NCBI GenBank assembly: GCA_019694875.1 | Contig: JAIBBC010000003.1 | Location: 736,469-800,468 of the forward strand | Length of the DNA: 64,000 nt | Source of the DNA: Cyclobacteriaceae bacterium | Lineage (GTDB): Bacteria; Bacteroidota; Bacteroidia; Cytophagales; Cyclobacteriaceae | Direction: 5' to 3' | Part shown: positions 26,611-34,672 of the stretch, one piece after another | Layout of the letters: each line of letters begins with the position of its first letter | How positions within the stretch are numbered: the first letter of the stretch is position 1 | The notes under the pieces: generated by a model | What the model was told of the DNA's origin: nothing | Seen by the model: only the letters and a program-made list of their open reading frames with translations | The model's database searches: none | Position numbers and translations under genes: made by a program

Positions 26611-29510
26611 CCTTTAAAGGTCTTAACGGTTTTTCCCCCGGGAGCTGTTGAACTGAACGTCACATCTGCGGAATAAAAGTAAATTCCGGTTGCAAGTTCC
26701 TTTCCGGACTTATCGCGGCCATCCCAATTGATATAGATCGAGTTCTCGTTGCCGCGTTGTCCCACATAATCATAAACTTCCCTGCCCCAGCGGTTGAATA
26801 CCTTAAAATCTACACGATCAACAAACCGCGCACATTTTTGAACGTAATCGGGCGTAGACGGCACTGCGCAATCGCCTGCTGCACCGTCCGGATCTTCAGG
26901 CGAATCAAACTCAACTCCAAACGCACTGAAATAGTCATTACACTTGTCGCCATTTGGTGTAAACACGTTGGGAAGTTCGTAATACGGACAGTTTTCACTA
27001 CACACCCTTTCGCTAAAGGTACTTGCATTGCCTGATCTGTCAATTGCCTTTATGCGATAGCAGTATGCCAACGACGCCAGGTTGCCGACAACGGCAAAAG
27101 TATCCGGAGCTTGTACAACGGCAACCAGATCATAATCGTCCGATGCTACATTGCTCGTTGACGCCTGCCAGACTTCAAAACGACTTATGCTGCTGGCGCA
27201 ATTCTTCGGCATCGACCAACGAACAACCGTGCTGAACACAGATGCGCTGCAACTATACAACGTGAAATAATCTTTACATGGATCGGCAAACGCAGCGATA
27301 ACCGGAGCACACGGAGGTTCAACAATGGTTGGTGTTGCACAGTTAATCTGCGACGCGTTTTCCAAAGGTTCTTCAGCAAGTACAAGCGGATCGTCATTTC
27401 CATAACTTCCACGCGTGACGACTGCGTAACAATATGTTTTGGTTGAATCAAGACCCGTGTCGGAATATTTTAATCCATCTGTTGTAACATCGATTTCAAT
27501 TGGCGGTTTTAAGTCGAGGTCAGCGAGTGTTGTTGCTCCCTCTTCGCCAAAATAAACAAGATGTTTGAACGCTGCGCCCTGAATCTGGTTCGACCATGGC
27601 ACGGTTGCACGCCAGCTCAGATTAATAACCTTGTTAGCTGTGGTAAGGTTGAGCCATACCGATGATGCAATAGCAGAGCTGTCAACCGGATCAGGATTAC
27701 CATTTACATAAAGCATTACGCGGTACGAGTATTGGGTACTAAACGTATTCAACCCGTTATCCACAAAGGATAGCGCACTGCCCGACATATCCAGTTTCGG
27801 GCTAACATTAAGAAAATCAGAACCTTGAACCCTTTGCAACTGATATTGATAGTCTGCCAGTGGAAATTGAGGATTCAGTGGCGGAATCCAGCGAACAGTA
27901 ATCTCACCATCATTCTCCCCGGTTTTATCTACGGTTACGCGCGTGATCAAAGGTGCTGCAATATCGATCGGATCAATACAAACTTCGTTTGATACCGGGC
28001 TTTCGGCACCCCGATCAGGGAACACCGCTACCAAACGATAACAGTATTTAACCCCGCGCTCCAACCCCGCTCCACCGTTTGTATCGGTATATTCAATATC
28101 CGTTAACGGAACCGTTGCGATCAACGTAAACCCGAGCGACTGTGGCATGCCGGTATCGCACACGCCCGGCATGTAACTGGTGTCGTCAACTCTGCGCCAG
28201 ATTTGCATTTTTGTATTCACGTTGGCCACCGATGAACAATCGTAATTCGTCCAATCCAGTCTAACATACCGTTGCGGAACCTGAACCACAGCCGTGCTTA
28301 ATACCGGAGGTGGTGCAACGACTTTAATTTTCCAGGTTTTAAACGTTACAAGTGACGGACCAGTACCACGGAAGTCCGAAATCTTAAAGACAACATCATA
28401 CGGTTGTCCTCGAATGTGATCGCAGGTGGTATTCCAATCAAATTCGATGGAAGCTGGCGAAGGCTGAAAGTCGACATTACCATCGCGCAAAACCGGTGTA
28501 CGCGTAGCAGGAGATTTTGATGGCGGGAATTCAAAAATTTGCGAGAATGCCTGAATCTTAATTGGATCAGGAGGATTGCCGCCTGCCGCCTGATCTTCTC
28601 CGCGTATTGTTTTATGAATGTTTGACCCTGCCACAACACACGTGTCTGCAGGAGTTTCAAGTATAGGTCGTTTGTTCTCGCAATCACCATTCACGATGAT
28701 TTGCATGTCTCTGCGTACATATCCGATTCGTTTCCATGTGCCTCCGGTGTTACGCCACTCCACTACATTGAAGGCAACGTTATATTCTCCGGGCCTGCTT
28801 GGAGCATCCCACACCATCGTTCCGTCAATCGCATTTATCGTAAACGTGGGTGCTCCCCCAAGTTCACTTTCATCGCTCATGTTTTCAGGTGAGATATAGC
28901 CATTAACAGGAGTTCCGCGATCGCGAAAAGGAACAACAAGTTCATAAGAAAGGCTGTCGGCTGCACCTACCGGGTTAATGTCGAACGCACCGGGGTTGTG
29001 GTAGAAAGCAACGCCTGTACATGCCTGGTCGATAGGAGGAATTCTAAGTTGCGGGCTGTTGTTGCAACCTAATGCAGCAAGGTCAAATAATGTTTCAAGA
29101 TAAAATGTTGTAAAGAATGAATCACTCATGTTCAACACGCCACCGTTACGGTTCGGTTCAACGTAACTGATCAAATAGCTGCCTGCCCCGGCATAGATAT
29201 GCCGAACGGTAAAGGTTGCAATACCGATGTTTGCGCCAAGCTGCGTTTGCGGCACGTTCTCCACGCGGGGAACCACCATGTTTGTGCCATCGCCAAAGTC
29301 GAGAATACCGTCTTCGCCAAACTTAACTTCAGAAGCGGTATTGGTATACACTGTAATCGTAATCAATACTTCGCGTGAGGTACAGGAATTACGTACAATG
29401 GTTATTTGTCCTGCACGGAGGTGCGAGGCTTGTGCACAGGTTATGGCAAAAAAGAAAAGAATAAAGCTCGCCAGCAACTTCACCTTGTTCAGGCTAAAAT
29501 TTTCAATCAT
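26589..29510 (-). CDS. Type IX secretion cargo with CHU_C (type B) sorting domain, 973 aa
   Basis: Large secreted or surface protein. A signal peptide covers residues 1-28 (LASFILFFFAITCAQA). The N-terminal third resembles cadherin/PKD-type beta domains (SHLRAGQITI, DFGDGTNMVV). The middle has several fibronectin-III-like modules with repeated (K/Y)YCYR(L/V) segments near residues 500, 690 and 800. From about 845 the CHU_C domain starts with LPNVFTPNGDKCNDYF and continues through VFNRWGREVYDY, INWDGRDKSGKELATGIYFY and ends WVHLVR, the signature for T9SS type B sorting in gliding Bacteroidota. A role in adhesion or gliding is inferred. It may form an operon with the DCC gene. The second CHU_C protein in the window is at 59009. 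Confidence 0.9.
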   Translation of the reverse strand: MIENFSLNKVKLLASFILFFFAITCAQASHLRAGQITIVRNSCTSREVLITITVYTNTASEVKFGEDGILDFGDGTNMVVPRVENVPQTQLGANIGIATFTVRHIYAGAGSYLISYVEPNRNGGVLNMSDSFFTTFYLETLFDLAALGCNNSPQLRIPPIDQACTGVAFYHNPGAFDINPVGAADSLSYELVVPFRDRGTPVNGYISPENMSDESELGGAPTFTINAIDGTMVWDAPSRPGEYNVAFNVVEWRNTGGTWKRIGYVRRDMQIIVNGDCENKRPILETPADTCVVAGSNIHKTIRGEDQAAGGNPPDPIKIQAFSQIFEFPPSKSPATRTPVLRDGNVDFQPSPASIEFDWNTTCDHIRGQPYDVVFKISDFRGTGPSLVTFKTWKIKVVAPPPVLSTAVVQVPQRYVRLDWTNYDCSSVANVNTKMQIWRRVDDTSYMPGVCDTGMPQSLGFTLIATVPLTDIEYTDTNGGAGLERGVKYCYRLVAVFPDRGAESPVSNEVCIDPIDIAAPLITRVTVDKTGENDGEITVRWIPPLNPQFPLADYQYQLQRVQGSDFLNVSPKLDMSGSALSFVDNGLNTFSTQYSYRVMLYVNGNPDPVDSSAIASSVWLNLTTANKVINLSWRATVPWSNQIQGAAFKHLVYFGEEGATTLADLDLKPPIEIDVTTDGLKYSDTGLDSTKTYCYAVVTRGSYGNDDPLVLAEEPLENASQINCATPTIVEPPCAPVIAAFADPCKDYFTLYSCSASVFSTVVRWSMPKNCASSISRFEVWQASTSNVASDDYDLVAVVQAPDTFAVVGNLASLAYCYRIKAIDRSGNASTFSERVCSENCPYYELPNVFTPNGDKCNDYFSAFGVEFDSPEDPDGAAGDCAVPSTPDYVQKCARFVDRVDFKVFNRWGREVYDYVGQRGNENSIYINWDGRDKSGKELATGIYFYSADVTFSSTAPGGKTVKTFKGWVHLVR

Positions 29511-29645
29511 ACACTCAGGACTATCGGCTTACAATATAGAGTTCAAACAAGAACCCCGGAAAATTCACTTTAAAGTAACGGAAAAAATAGCTTTTTAGTC
29601 TGTTTTTAAAAGTTTTACCCCGGATTTAATACCTTTCGCGCCCAT

Positions 29646-29885
29646 ATGCGGATTATTGGAGAAATACCTCACCCAGATTGCAGGATAACACTATTCGCCT
29701 GGAACAACCGGTACATCATTAAGCTGGAGAAAGGATACCTTGAACAGACGTTTAAAATCGATCAATTCGACCTTTCATCAGAAAAAGACCTGAATGTGAT
29801 TGTGAACGAAGGTTTTATGCGGGAGGCCATGATCCGGTTCGAAGCCATGCAGGAGTCGTTGCGCAACACGTTGGAGAATCTTTGA
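29646..29885 (+). CDS. Conserved-looking small protein of unknown function (79 aa)
   Basis: I do not recognise a named domain. The sequence begins MRIIGEIPHPDCRITLFAWNNRYIIKLE, suggesting two or three beta strands, and ends in a helix (FMREAMIRFEAMQESLRNTLENL). No signal peptide or membrane segment. A TACCTTTC element is 8 nt before the ATG. It lies 48 nt before the acyltransferase gene, same strand, so it may be the first gene of the glycerolipid operon. It is likely real because of its normal codon use, the strand agreement and the lack of an alternative frame. Confidence 0.7.
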   Translation: MRIIGEIPHPDCRITLFAWNNRYIIKLEKGYLEQTFKIDQFDLSSEKDLNVIVNEGFMREAMIRFEAMQESLRNTLENL

Positions 29886-29933
29886 GAATCAGCCCGTTCA
29901 GCAGAAAACACAGAATTATAGTATTTTGTAGCC

Positions 29934-31634
29934 GTGGAAGTCATCGAAAAAAAGAATAAGAACAAGCGTTACAAACCCATACTTGATAAAATCCCGGATT
30001 GGCCGGTTTATCAGTTGAGTAAAAACCGCAAAGAGTTCATTGAGGACGTAGCCGAACATGCCTTCAAGCGGATCAAGGAAATGCGGCCCACGCGGAAACA
30101 GCTTGTGGATGAACTGGAAGCCACAGTTTACCGCGAGCAACAGCGGATGAAACGCAACCGGTGGCGTGTAGACCCGCCCGATGAGTCAAAATTCTGGGCC
30201 AAAGTAAAGGAAGATCTGATTGAACTTACTGCCCGGCCGCTTGACGACAATGCCACCGAGCGGAAAGAAGACGAGATATTAAAGCGAATCGTTCAGCGAT
30301 ATGCCGGAGAGATTGCCGGTAATTTTAAGCCCAGCTCTTATCGCTTTGCACGCGAAATTATTCAGTTTTGGTTTGCACGCCTGCTCAACGCAACCCGTGT
30401 AAAAAAATTCGGGGCGATTTTCCGAAACCAGTACACCCTCCGCGACAAGATTCAGATCGTAGGTAAGGTTAAGCAGCTTCGTAATCTGGCCAAGAAGGGA
30501 ACCATCGTAATGGTGCCTACGCATTCCAGTAACCTCGATTCGATTCTGATTGGCTGGGTAATTCATGCGTTAGGCTTACCTGCATTCATCTATGGTGCAG
30601 GGTTAAACCTGTTTAACATCAAGATCATTGCGTACTTCATGAATAGTTTGGGTGCGTATAAAGTTGACCGCAGAAAAAAGAATCTGCCTTACCTTGAAAC
30701 GCTGAAAATGTATTCGGGTCTGGCAATTGAAAAAGGCGCGCACAGTCTATTCTTTCCTGGCGGAACCCGCTCGCGCTCCGGTAACATTGAGAAAATGTTA
30801 AAGCTTGGATTGCTTTCAACCGCCACCGAAGCTCAGCGAAACATTTATCTGAAAACTCCTGAAGGTCAGGAACCCCGTAAGATATTTGTGGTGCCGGTTA
30901 CACTCAACTACCATTTCGTGCTGGAAGCGCCCGAGCTGATTGATGATTATCTCTCCATCAAAGGCCAGGACCGCTATCTGCCGGAAGATGACAAGTATGG
31001 CAGTGTGCAGTTGATTCAGTTCCTCTTTAAGTTTTTCACAAAGGGTTCCAACATTTCGGTATCGATCGGCCGTGGGCTTGATATCATGGGCAACTATGTT
31101 GACGAGGAAGGCAACAGTCTTGATGCCCAGGGTCGCATCATTGACACGCGCGATTATTTCCTCTCAAACGGCCAGATCACGATTGACAAGCAGCGCGAAG
31201 ATGAATACACGCGCATGCTCAGCCAACGCATTGTTGCAGAGTACCACAAAATACATCGCACGTTTGCCAGTCATCTGGTTGCATTCGTAGCTTTTGAGAT
31301 GTGGCAGAAGCAACATCCGAAACTCGACTTGTTCGGCCTGCTGCGCTTACCGGAAGAAGAACTGTCTCTTGATTACCCGGAATTCAGAAAAACATGTAAG
31401 CGCGTGCGAAAACAAATCTATAACCTCAAAAAAGAGGGAAAGGCTAATCACGCCACCCACTTAAAAGGTAAGATTGATTTGGTGATCAAACACGGTCTCG
31501 AGAACGTGGGTAATTTCCACCTGAAGCGCCCGTTGTTGATGGATAAGAAGGGTAATATCATTACAAAAGATCTGAACACATTATATTTTTATCACAACCG
31601 GTTGGTAGGTTATGACCTCGAGAAGTTTATCTGA
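29934..31634 (+). CDS. PlsB/PlsC-type glycerolipid acyltransferase, 566 aa
   Basis: Predicted to acylate glycerol 3-phosphate or lysophosphatidate at the inner membrane. Acyltransferase block I is THSSNLDSI (HxxxxD, near residue 200). Block III is FFPGGTRSRSGN (near 280), and block IV is VPVTLNYHFVLEAPEL (near 325). A 190-residue N-terminal charged helical region and a C-terminal extension resemble PlsB more than the 240-residue PlsC. The start is GTG at 29934, the only initiation codon fitting the frame. It overlaps gpsA by 23 nt, which supports a glycerol-3-phosphate substrate since GpsA makes that compound. Whether it acts at sn-1 or sn-2 cannot be decided here. Confidence 0.88.
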   Translation: MEVIEKKNKNKRYKPILDKIPDWPVYQLSKNRKEFIEDVAEHAFKRIKEMRPTRKQLVDELEATVYREQQRMKRNRWRVDPPDESKFWAKVKEDLIELTARPLDDNATERKEDEILKRIVQRYAGEIAGNFKPSSYRFAREIIQFWFARLLNATRVKKFGAIFRNQYTLRDKIQIVGKVKQLRNLAKKGTIVMVPTHSSNLDSILIGWVIHALGLPAFIYGAGLNLFNIKIIAYFMNSLGAYKVDRRKKNLPYLETLKMYSGLAIEKGAHSLFFPGGTRSRSGNIEKMLKLGLLSTATEAQRNIYLKTPEGQEPRKIFVVPVTLNYHFVLEAPELIDDYLSIKGQDRYLPEDDKYGSVQLIQFLFKFFTKGSNISVSIGRGLDIMGNYVDEEGNSLDAQGRIIDTRDYFLSNGQITIDKQREDEYTRMLSQRIVAEYHKIHRTFASHLVAFVAFEMWQKQHPKLDLFGLLRLPEEELSLDYPEFRKTCKRVRKQIYNLKKEGKANHATHLKGKIDLVIKHGLENVGNFHLKRPLLMDKKGNIITKDLNTLYFYHNRLVGYDLEKFI

Positions 31635-32673
31635 TCTTCCTCCCGTTGGTGTTATTGGGTCAGGTAATTTTGGCACCACAGTCGCGAATCTGCTGGCCAG
31701 ACATCGCAACGTATTTCTTTACGTGCGCGATGAAAAAACCATCGATCATATCTTACAAAAGCGAGAAATCAGAGGGCATAAGCTGAACAAGCATATCACT
31801 CCGATTAACGATCTGGCGGAACTTGCGCGCCAGTGCGACATTATTTTCCCGATTGTTCCTTCTGCGCACTTTCGTGCGATGATGAAAAAGCTCTCGCCTT
31901 ACCTCCACCCTTACCATGTTCTCATTCATGGTTCAAAGGGCCTCGACATCACCTTGCCAAAAGGTCAGACACTCGAGACCGTGACCAAGCTTAGCCGCAC
32001 ACAGGTTAAAACGATGAGTGAGGTAATTCGCGAAGAAAGCGTGGTGGTACGTGTCGGCTGTTTGGCCGGACCTAATCTTTCGAAAGAGCTTTCAGCACGA
32101 CAGCCCGCAGCAACAGTAATTGCAAGTCCGTTTAACGAAGTGATCAGCATTGGCAAGAGATTGTTGCGAAGCGACCGTTTCCAGGTCTATGGAAATAACG
32201 AATTGATTGGCGTTGAACTGGCCGGGGTTCTGAAAAACATTATCGCGATCGCGGCTGGTGCACTGAATGGCATGGGTTATGGCGAAAATGCACGCGGATT
32301 GCTAATCAGCCGTGGCGTGGTTGAGATCATTCACCTTGGTCGGGCGCTGGGTGGAAAAACAAAAGCATTCTTAGGGGTTGCCGGCATTGGCGATCTTGTG
32401 GCAACGTGCAACAGCCCGTTGAGCCGGAACTTTCAGGTAGGCTACAAACTCGCGCAGGGCATGAAGCCGCAGGAAGTTTTTGAGAGCATGGATGAAGTTG
32501 CTGAAGGTGTAAATACCGTAAGGATTATGAAAAAGTGTGCCGACTTCTACAAAGTTCGTGCACCCATCACCAGCACATTATACAAAGTGCTGTTCGAGGA
32601 TGTTACCGTAAAAGAAGCGCTTGATTACCTGATGCGGTATCCGCTTAACATCGACATTGATTTTATAGATTGA
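31612..32673 (+). CDS. gpsA: Glycerol-3-phosphate dehydrogenase [NAD(P)+]
   Basis: Reduces dihydroxyacetone phosphate to sn-glycerol 3-phosphate for phospholipid synthesis. Rossmann motif GVIGSGNFGTTVA is at residues 13-25. Further conserved parts are GSKGLD, GPNLSKEL, the catalytic Lys in LAGVLKNIIAIAAG, and GIGDLVATC...SRNFQVG. 353 residues, slightly longer than usual at the N-terminus. ATG 31612 overlaps the acyltransferase by 23 nt, and the Rossmann strand begins only 12 residues in, so the start is credible. Convergent with and directly abutting the HIT gene. Confidence 0.96.
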   Translation: MTSRSLSDLPPVGVIGSGNFGTTVANLLARHRNVFLYVRDEKTIDHILQKREIRGHKLNKHITPINDLAELARQCDIIFPIVPSAHFRAMMKKLSPYLHPYHVLIHGSKGLDITLPKGQTLETVTKLSRTQVKTMSEVIREESVVVRVGCLAGPNLSKELSARQPAATVIASPFNEVISIGKRLLRSDRFQVYGNNELIGVELAGVLKNIIAIAAGALNGMGYGENARGLLISRGVVEIIHLGRALGGKTKAFLGVAGIGDLVATCNSPLSRNFQVGYKLAQGMKPQEVFESMDEVAEGVNTVRIMKKCADFYKVRAPITSTLYKVLFEDVTVKEALDYLMRYPLNIDIDFID

Positions 32674-33066
32674 TCAGAAAGCCTTTCTGATCTTGTCGGC
32701 CACGGTGGTCAATTCCTCCAGGCTCGGCTTCAATTTGGGTTGAGTAAAGTTGATATCGCCCACCGAGTTCATCGGCACGAGGTGAACATGCGCATGCGGA
32801 ACTTCAAGTCCGATTACGGCAATACCAATACGTTTACACGGAATGGCTTTCTTTTGTGCTGCGGCCACTCTTTTGGCAAAGACATACAATCCGGAAAGTG
32901 TTTCATCATCCAGGTCGAAGATGTAATCCGTTTCCTGCTTCGGAACTACCAGCACATGACCGTGAACCAGCGGCATTACGTCCAGGAAAGCAATGAACTT
33001 ATCATTCTCAGCCACGATGTGTCCCGGAATGTCGCGGTTAATAATTCGTGTGAATATAGAAGCCAT
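32674..33066 (-). CDS. HIT-family nucleotide-binding protein
   Basis: Histidine-triad hydrolase, acting on nucleoside phosphoramidates or AMP conjugates. The triad HAHVHLVP near residue 95 and the N-terminal FTRIINRDIPGHIVAEND...LDVMPLVHGHVLVVPK are typical of the HinT-like branch. 130 residues. It begins 2 nt after greA on the same strand and so is co-transcribed with it, a pair I believe recurs in Bacteroidota. The substrate is not predictable. Confidence 0.94.
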   Translation of the reverse strand: MASIFTRIINRDIPGHIVAENDKFIAFLDVMPLVHGHVLVVPKQETDYIFDLDDETLSGLYVFAKRVAAAQKKAIPCKRIGIAVIGLEVPHAHVHLVPMNSVGDINFTQPKLKPSLEELTTVADKIRKAF

Positions 33067-33068
33067 CG

Positions 33069-33545
33069 TTAAACGCCAATGCTTACAATTTCAAACTCCA
33101 TCTCTCCGGCTGGTGTCTTGATTTTCGCAACCTCTCCTTTCGATTTACCCAAGAGGCCTTTACCGATTGGTGACATGGTAGAAATTTTGCCTGCTTTCAG
33201 ATCAGCCTCTTCTTCCGACACCAGCATATACGTTACTGAAGCACCGTTCTTTTTATTCTTGATTGTAACTTTTGAAAGAATCGAAACCTTCGATGTGTCT
33301 ACATTCGATTCATCCAGCAAACGTGCATTTGCTACAAGATCTTCAAGCTGAGCGATTTTAGCTTCAAGATGCCCTTGTGCATCTTTCGCAGCATCATATT
33401 CCGCATTCTCGCTCAAGTCGCCTTTATCACGCGCTTCCGCGATCTGCTTCGCGATGTCGGCACGCCCCTTCGACTTCAACGTGGCGAGTTCACTCTTTAA
33501 CTTCTCGAGTCCGTCTTTTGTATAGTACGAAACTTTCTTACCCAT
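33069..33545 (-). CDS. greA: Transcription elongation factor GreA
   Basis: Binds the RNA polymerase secondary channel and stimulates cleavage of backtracked RNA. Starting at ATG 33545 (MGKKVSYYTKDGLEKL) gives 158 residues, the standard length. The frame extends 25 codons upstream, but that part covers the leader hairpin and lies at or before the predicted transcription start, so it is rejected. The N-terminal coiled coil carries the acidic tip (DKGDLSENAEYDAAKDAQ). The C-terminal domain has SPIGKGLLGKSKGEVAKI. Upstream are a good promoter and a terminator-like hairpin. Translation of the HIT protein follows 2 nt later. Confidence 0.97.
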   Translation of the reverse strand: MGKKVSYYTKDGLEKLKSELATLKSKGRADIAKQIAEARDKGDLSENAEYDAAKDAQGHLEAKIAQLEDLVANARLLDESNVDTSKVSILSKVTIKNKKNGASVTYMLVSEEEADLKAGKISTMSPIGKGLLGKSKGEVAKIKTPAGEMEFEIVSIGV

Positions 33546-33579
33546 ATATGCGCAATGTTTTGTATCAACCTTAAAAATA

Positions 33580-33611
33580 AAACAACGGCCTCGGAGGTGA
33601 GACCGTTGTTT
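33580..33611 (-). terminator. Terminator-like hairpin in the greA leader (and after the pentapeptide gene)
   Basis: On the minus strand AAACAACGG pairs with CCGTTGTTT (9 bp), extended by 3 more pairs after a mismatch, then TTTTATTTTT. It lies 61 nt after the pentapeptide gene stop, a normal terminator place. It also lies just downstream of the greA promoter, at the expected 5' end of the greA RNA. Confidence 0.75.
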
Positions 33612-33619
33612 CAGTAGCA

Positions 33620-33650
33620 CAAAGTTAATGGTTTAAACTATCCGCACAAA
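33620..33650 (-). promoter_or_regulatory. Consensus Bacteroidota promoter for greA
   Basis: On the minus strand TTTG, a 19-nt spacer, then TAACTTTG: a full match to TTTG-N19-TAnnTTTG. The predicted start is about 7 nt downstream, near 33612, some 67 nt before the greA ATG. Confidence 0.75.
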
Positions 33651-33672
33651 TCGGCACTTGATGCAGCACGCA

Positions 33673-34515
33673 TTATGCACCCACAAGCTCCGGAATGCTG
33701 GTTTTCACCTGCTCCAGAATGTCATCGTCAAATTTAGCCAGGTAAAGTGTTTTCGCACGCGAAAGCTGTTCTACGGTAAGACCTTTGGCTCCGCGCAAGT
33801 CGGCTTTGTAAAGGCTGGCGTTCTCAAAATCAGCACCCATCAGGTAACAGTTTTGCAGGTTAGCTTCCATCAGGTAGGCATTGTTGAAATTCGCTTTAAT
33901 CAGGAAAGCTCCATCGAATTGCGCTTTGATTAAAAATGCGTCCTTAAAATTTGCACCACTTGCATATGCGCCCTTCAGGTTGATTTGATTCAGGTTCGAG
34001 TTTTCGAGATTGGTTTGGTTGAGCCGGGTATTCTCCAGGTTTGCTTCTATCAGCGATGCCTGCGAAAGGTTGGCTGAATTTAAATTCGATCCTTTGAGGT
34101 TCACGTAGTTTAAATTGGTGCGCGTAAGGAAACAATTAACGAGGTTGATTTCATAAATGCGGTGACGGTTGAGCCTTTTGATGTTACCGACTGTACGGAA
34201 GGCCGCTTCTTCCGACTCCCATAAACGGAAGTCATCTATTTCATCCCGATAGGTTCGAATACGTTGTCTGATTTCACCGTTTTGATTAAGCCAAAAAATC
34301 AGAATACCGATCACGGCAATGTCGAAGATCATACCGTGAGCTTCGGCCAGAATCTGGGGAATAAAATTATCGAAGTCAGAAATGTAGTACCGGAGGCTCA
34401 ATCCAATGACGATTACCGCCACCAGGATAAGCACAAGTGTTGACGTGAGCAGCGGCTTTTCAATAATGTTATTGAAAACCTCTTTTAGTTTATCGATTCT
34501 ATTCTTTAAGGCCAT
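33673..34515 (-). CDS. Membrane-anchored pentapeptide-repeat protein
   Basis: Two hydrophobic helices near residues 18-45 (TSTLVLILVAVIVIGLSL) and 60-80 (MIFDIAVIGILIFWL) anchor the protein. From about residue 120 to 250 there are some 24 pentapeptide repeats of the A(N/D)LxX type (for example NLNSANLSQASLIEANLENT), which fold as a right-handed quadrilateral beta helix. A short tail, LSRAKTLYLAKFDDDILEQV, ends the protein. Family function is diverse (some mimic DNA, most unknown); with membrane anchors, gyrase protection is unlikely. It stands alone upstream of the greA promoter. Confidence 0.88.
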   Translation of the reverse strand: MALKNRIDKLKEVFNNIIEKPLLTSTLVLILVAVIVIGLSLRYYISDFDNFIPQILAEAHGMIFDIAVIGILIFWLNQNGEIRQRIRTYRDEIDDFRLWESEEAAFRTVGNIKRLNRHRIYEINLVNCFLTRTNLNYVNLKGSNLNSANLSQASLIEANLENTRLNQTNLENSNLNQINLKGAYASGANFKDAFLIKAQFDGAFLIKANFNNAYLMEANLQNCYLMGADFENASLYKADLRGAKGLTVEQLSRAKTLYLAKFDDDILEQVKTSIPELVGA

Positions 34516-34672
34516 GAGATCGGTCTGCCTATCCCAAATCTAAAGGTTTTTTGATATGAAGATCAACTATCCGACAGGATGATGTAATAAAAAAGGCATA
34601 TATGTTAATACCGATAAACTGAAGCAAATCTGAAAGATCGAATCAGGCACTTAGAATTGAGCAAGAGTACGC

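Noticed and set aside
33546-33620. Longer start for greA
   Set aside because: The extra 25 codons cover the leader hairpin and reach the promoter; the family starts at MGKKVSYYTK.
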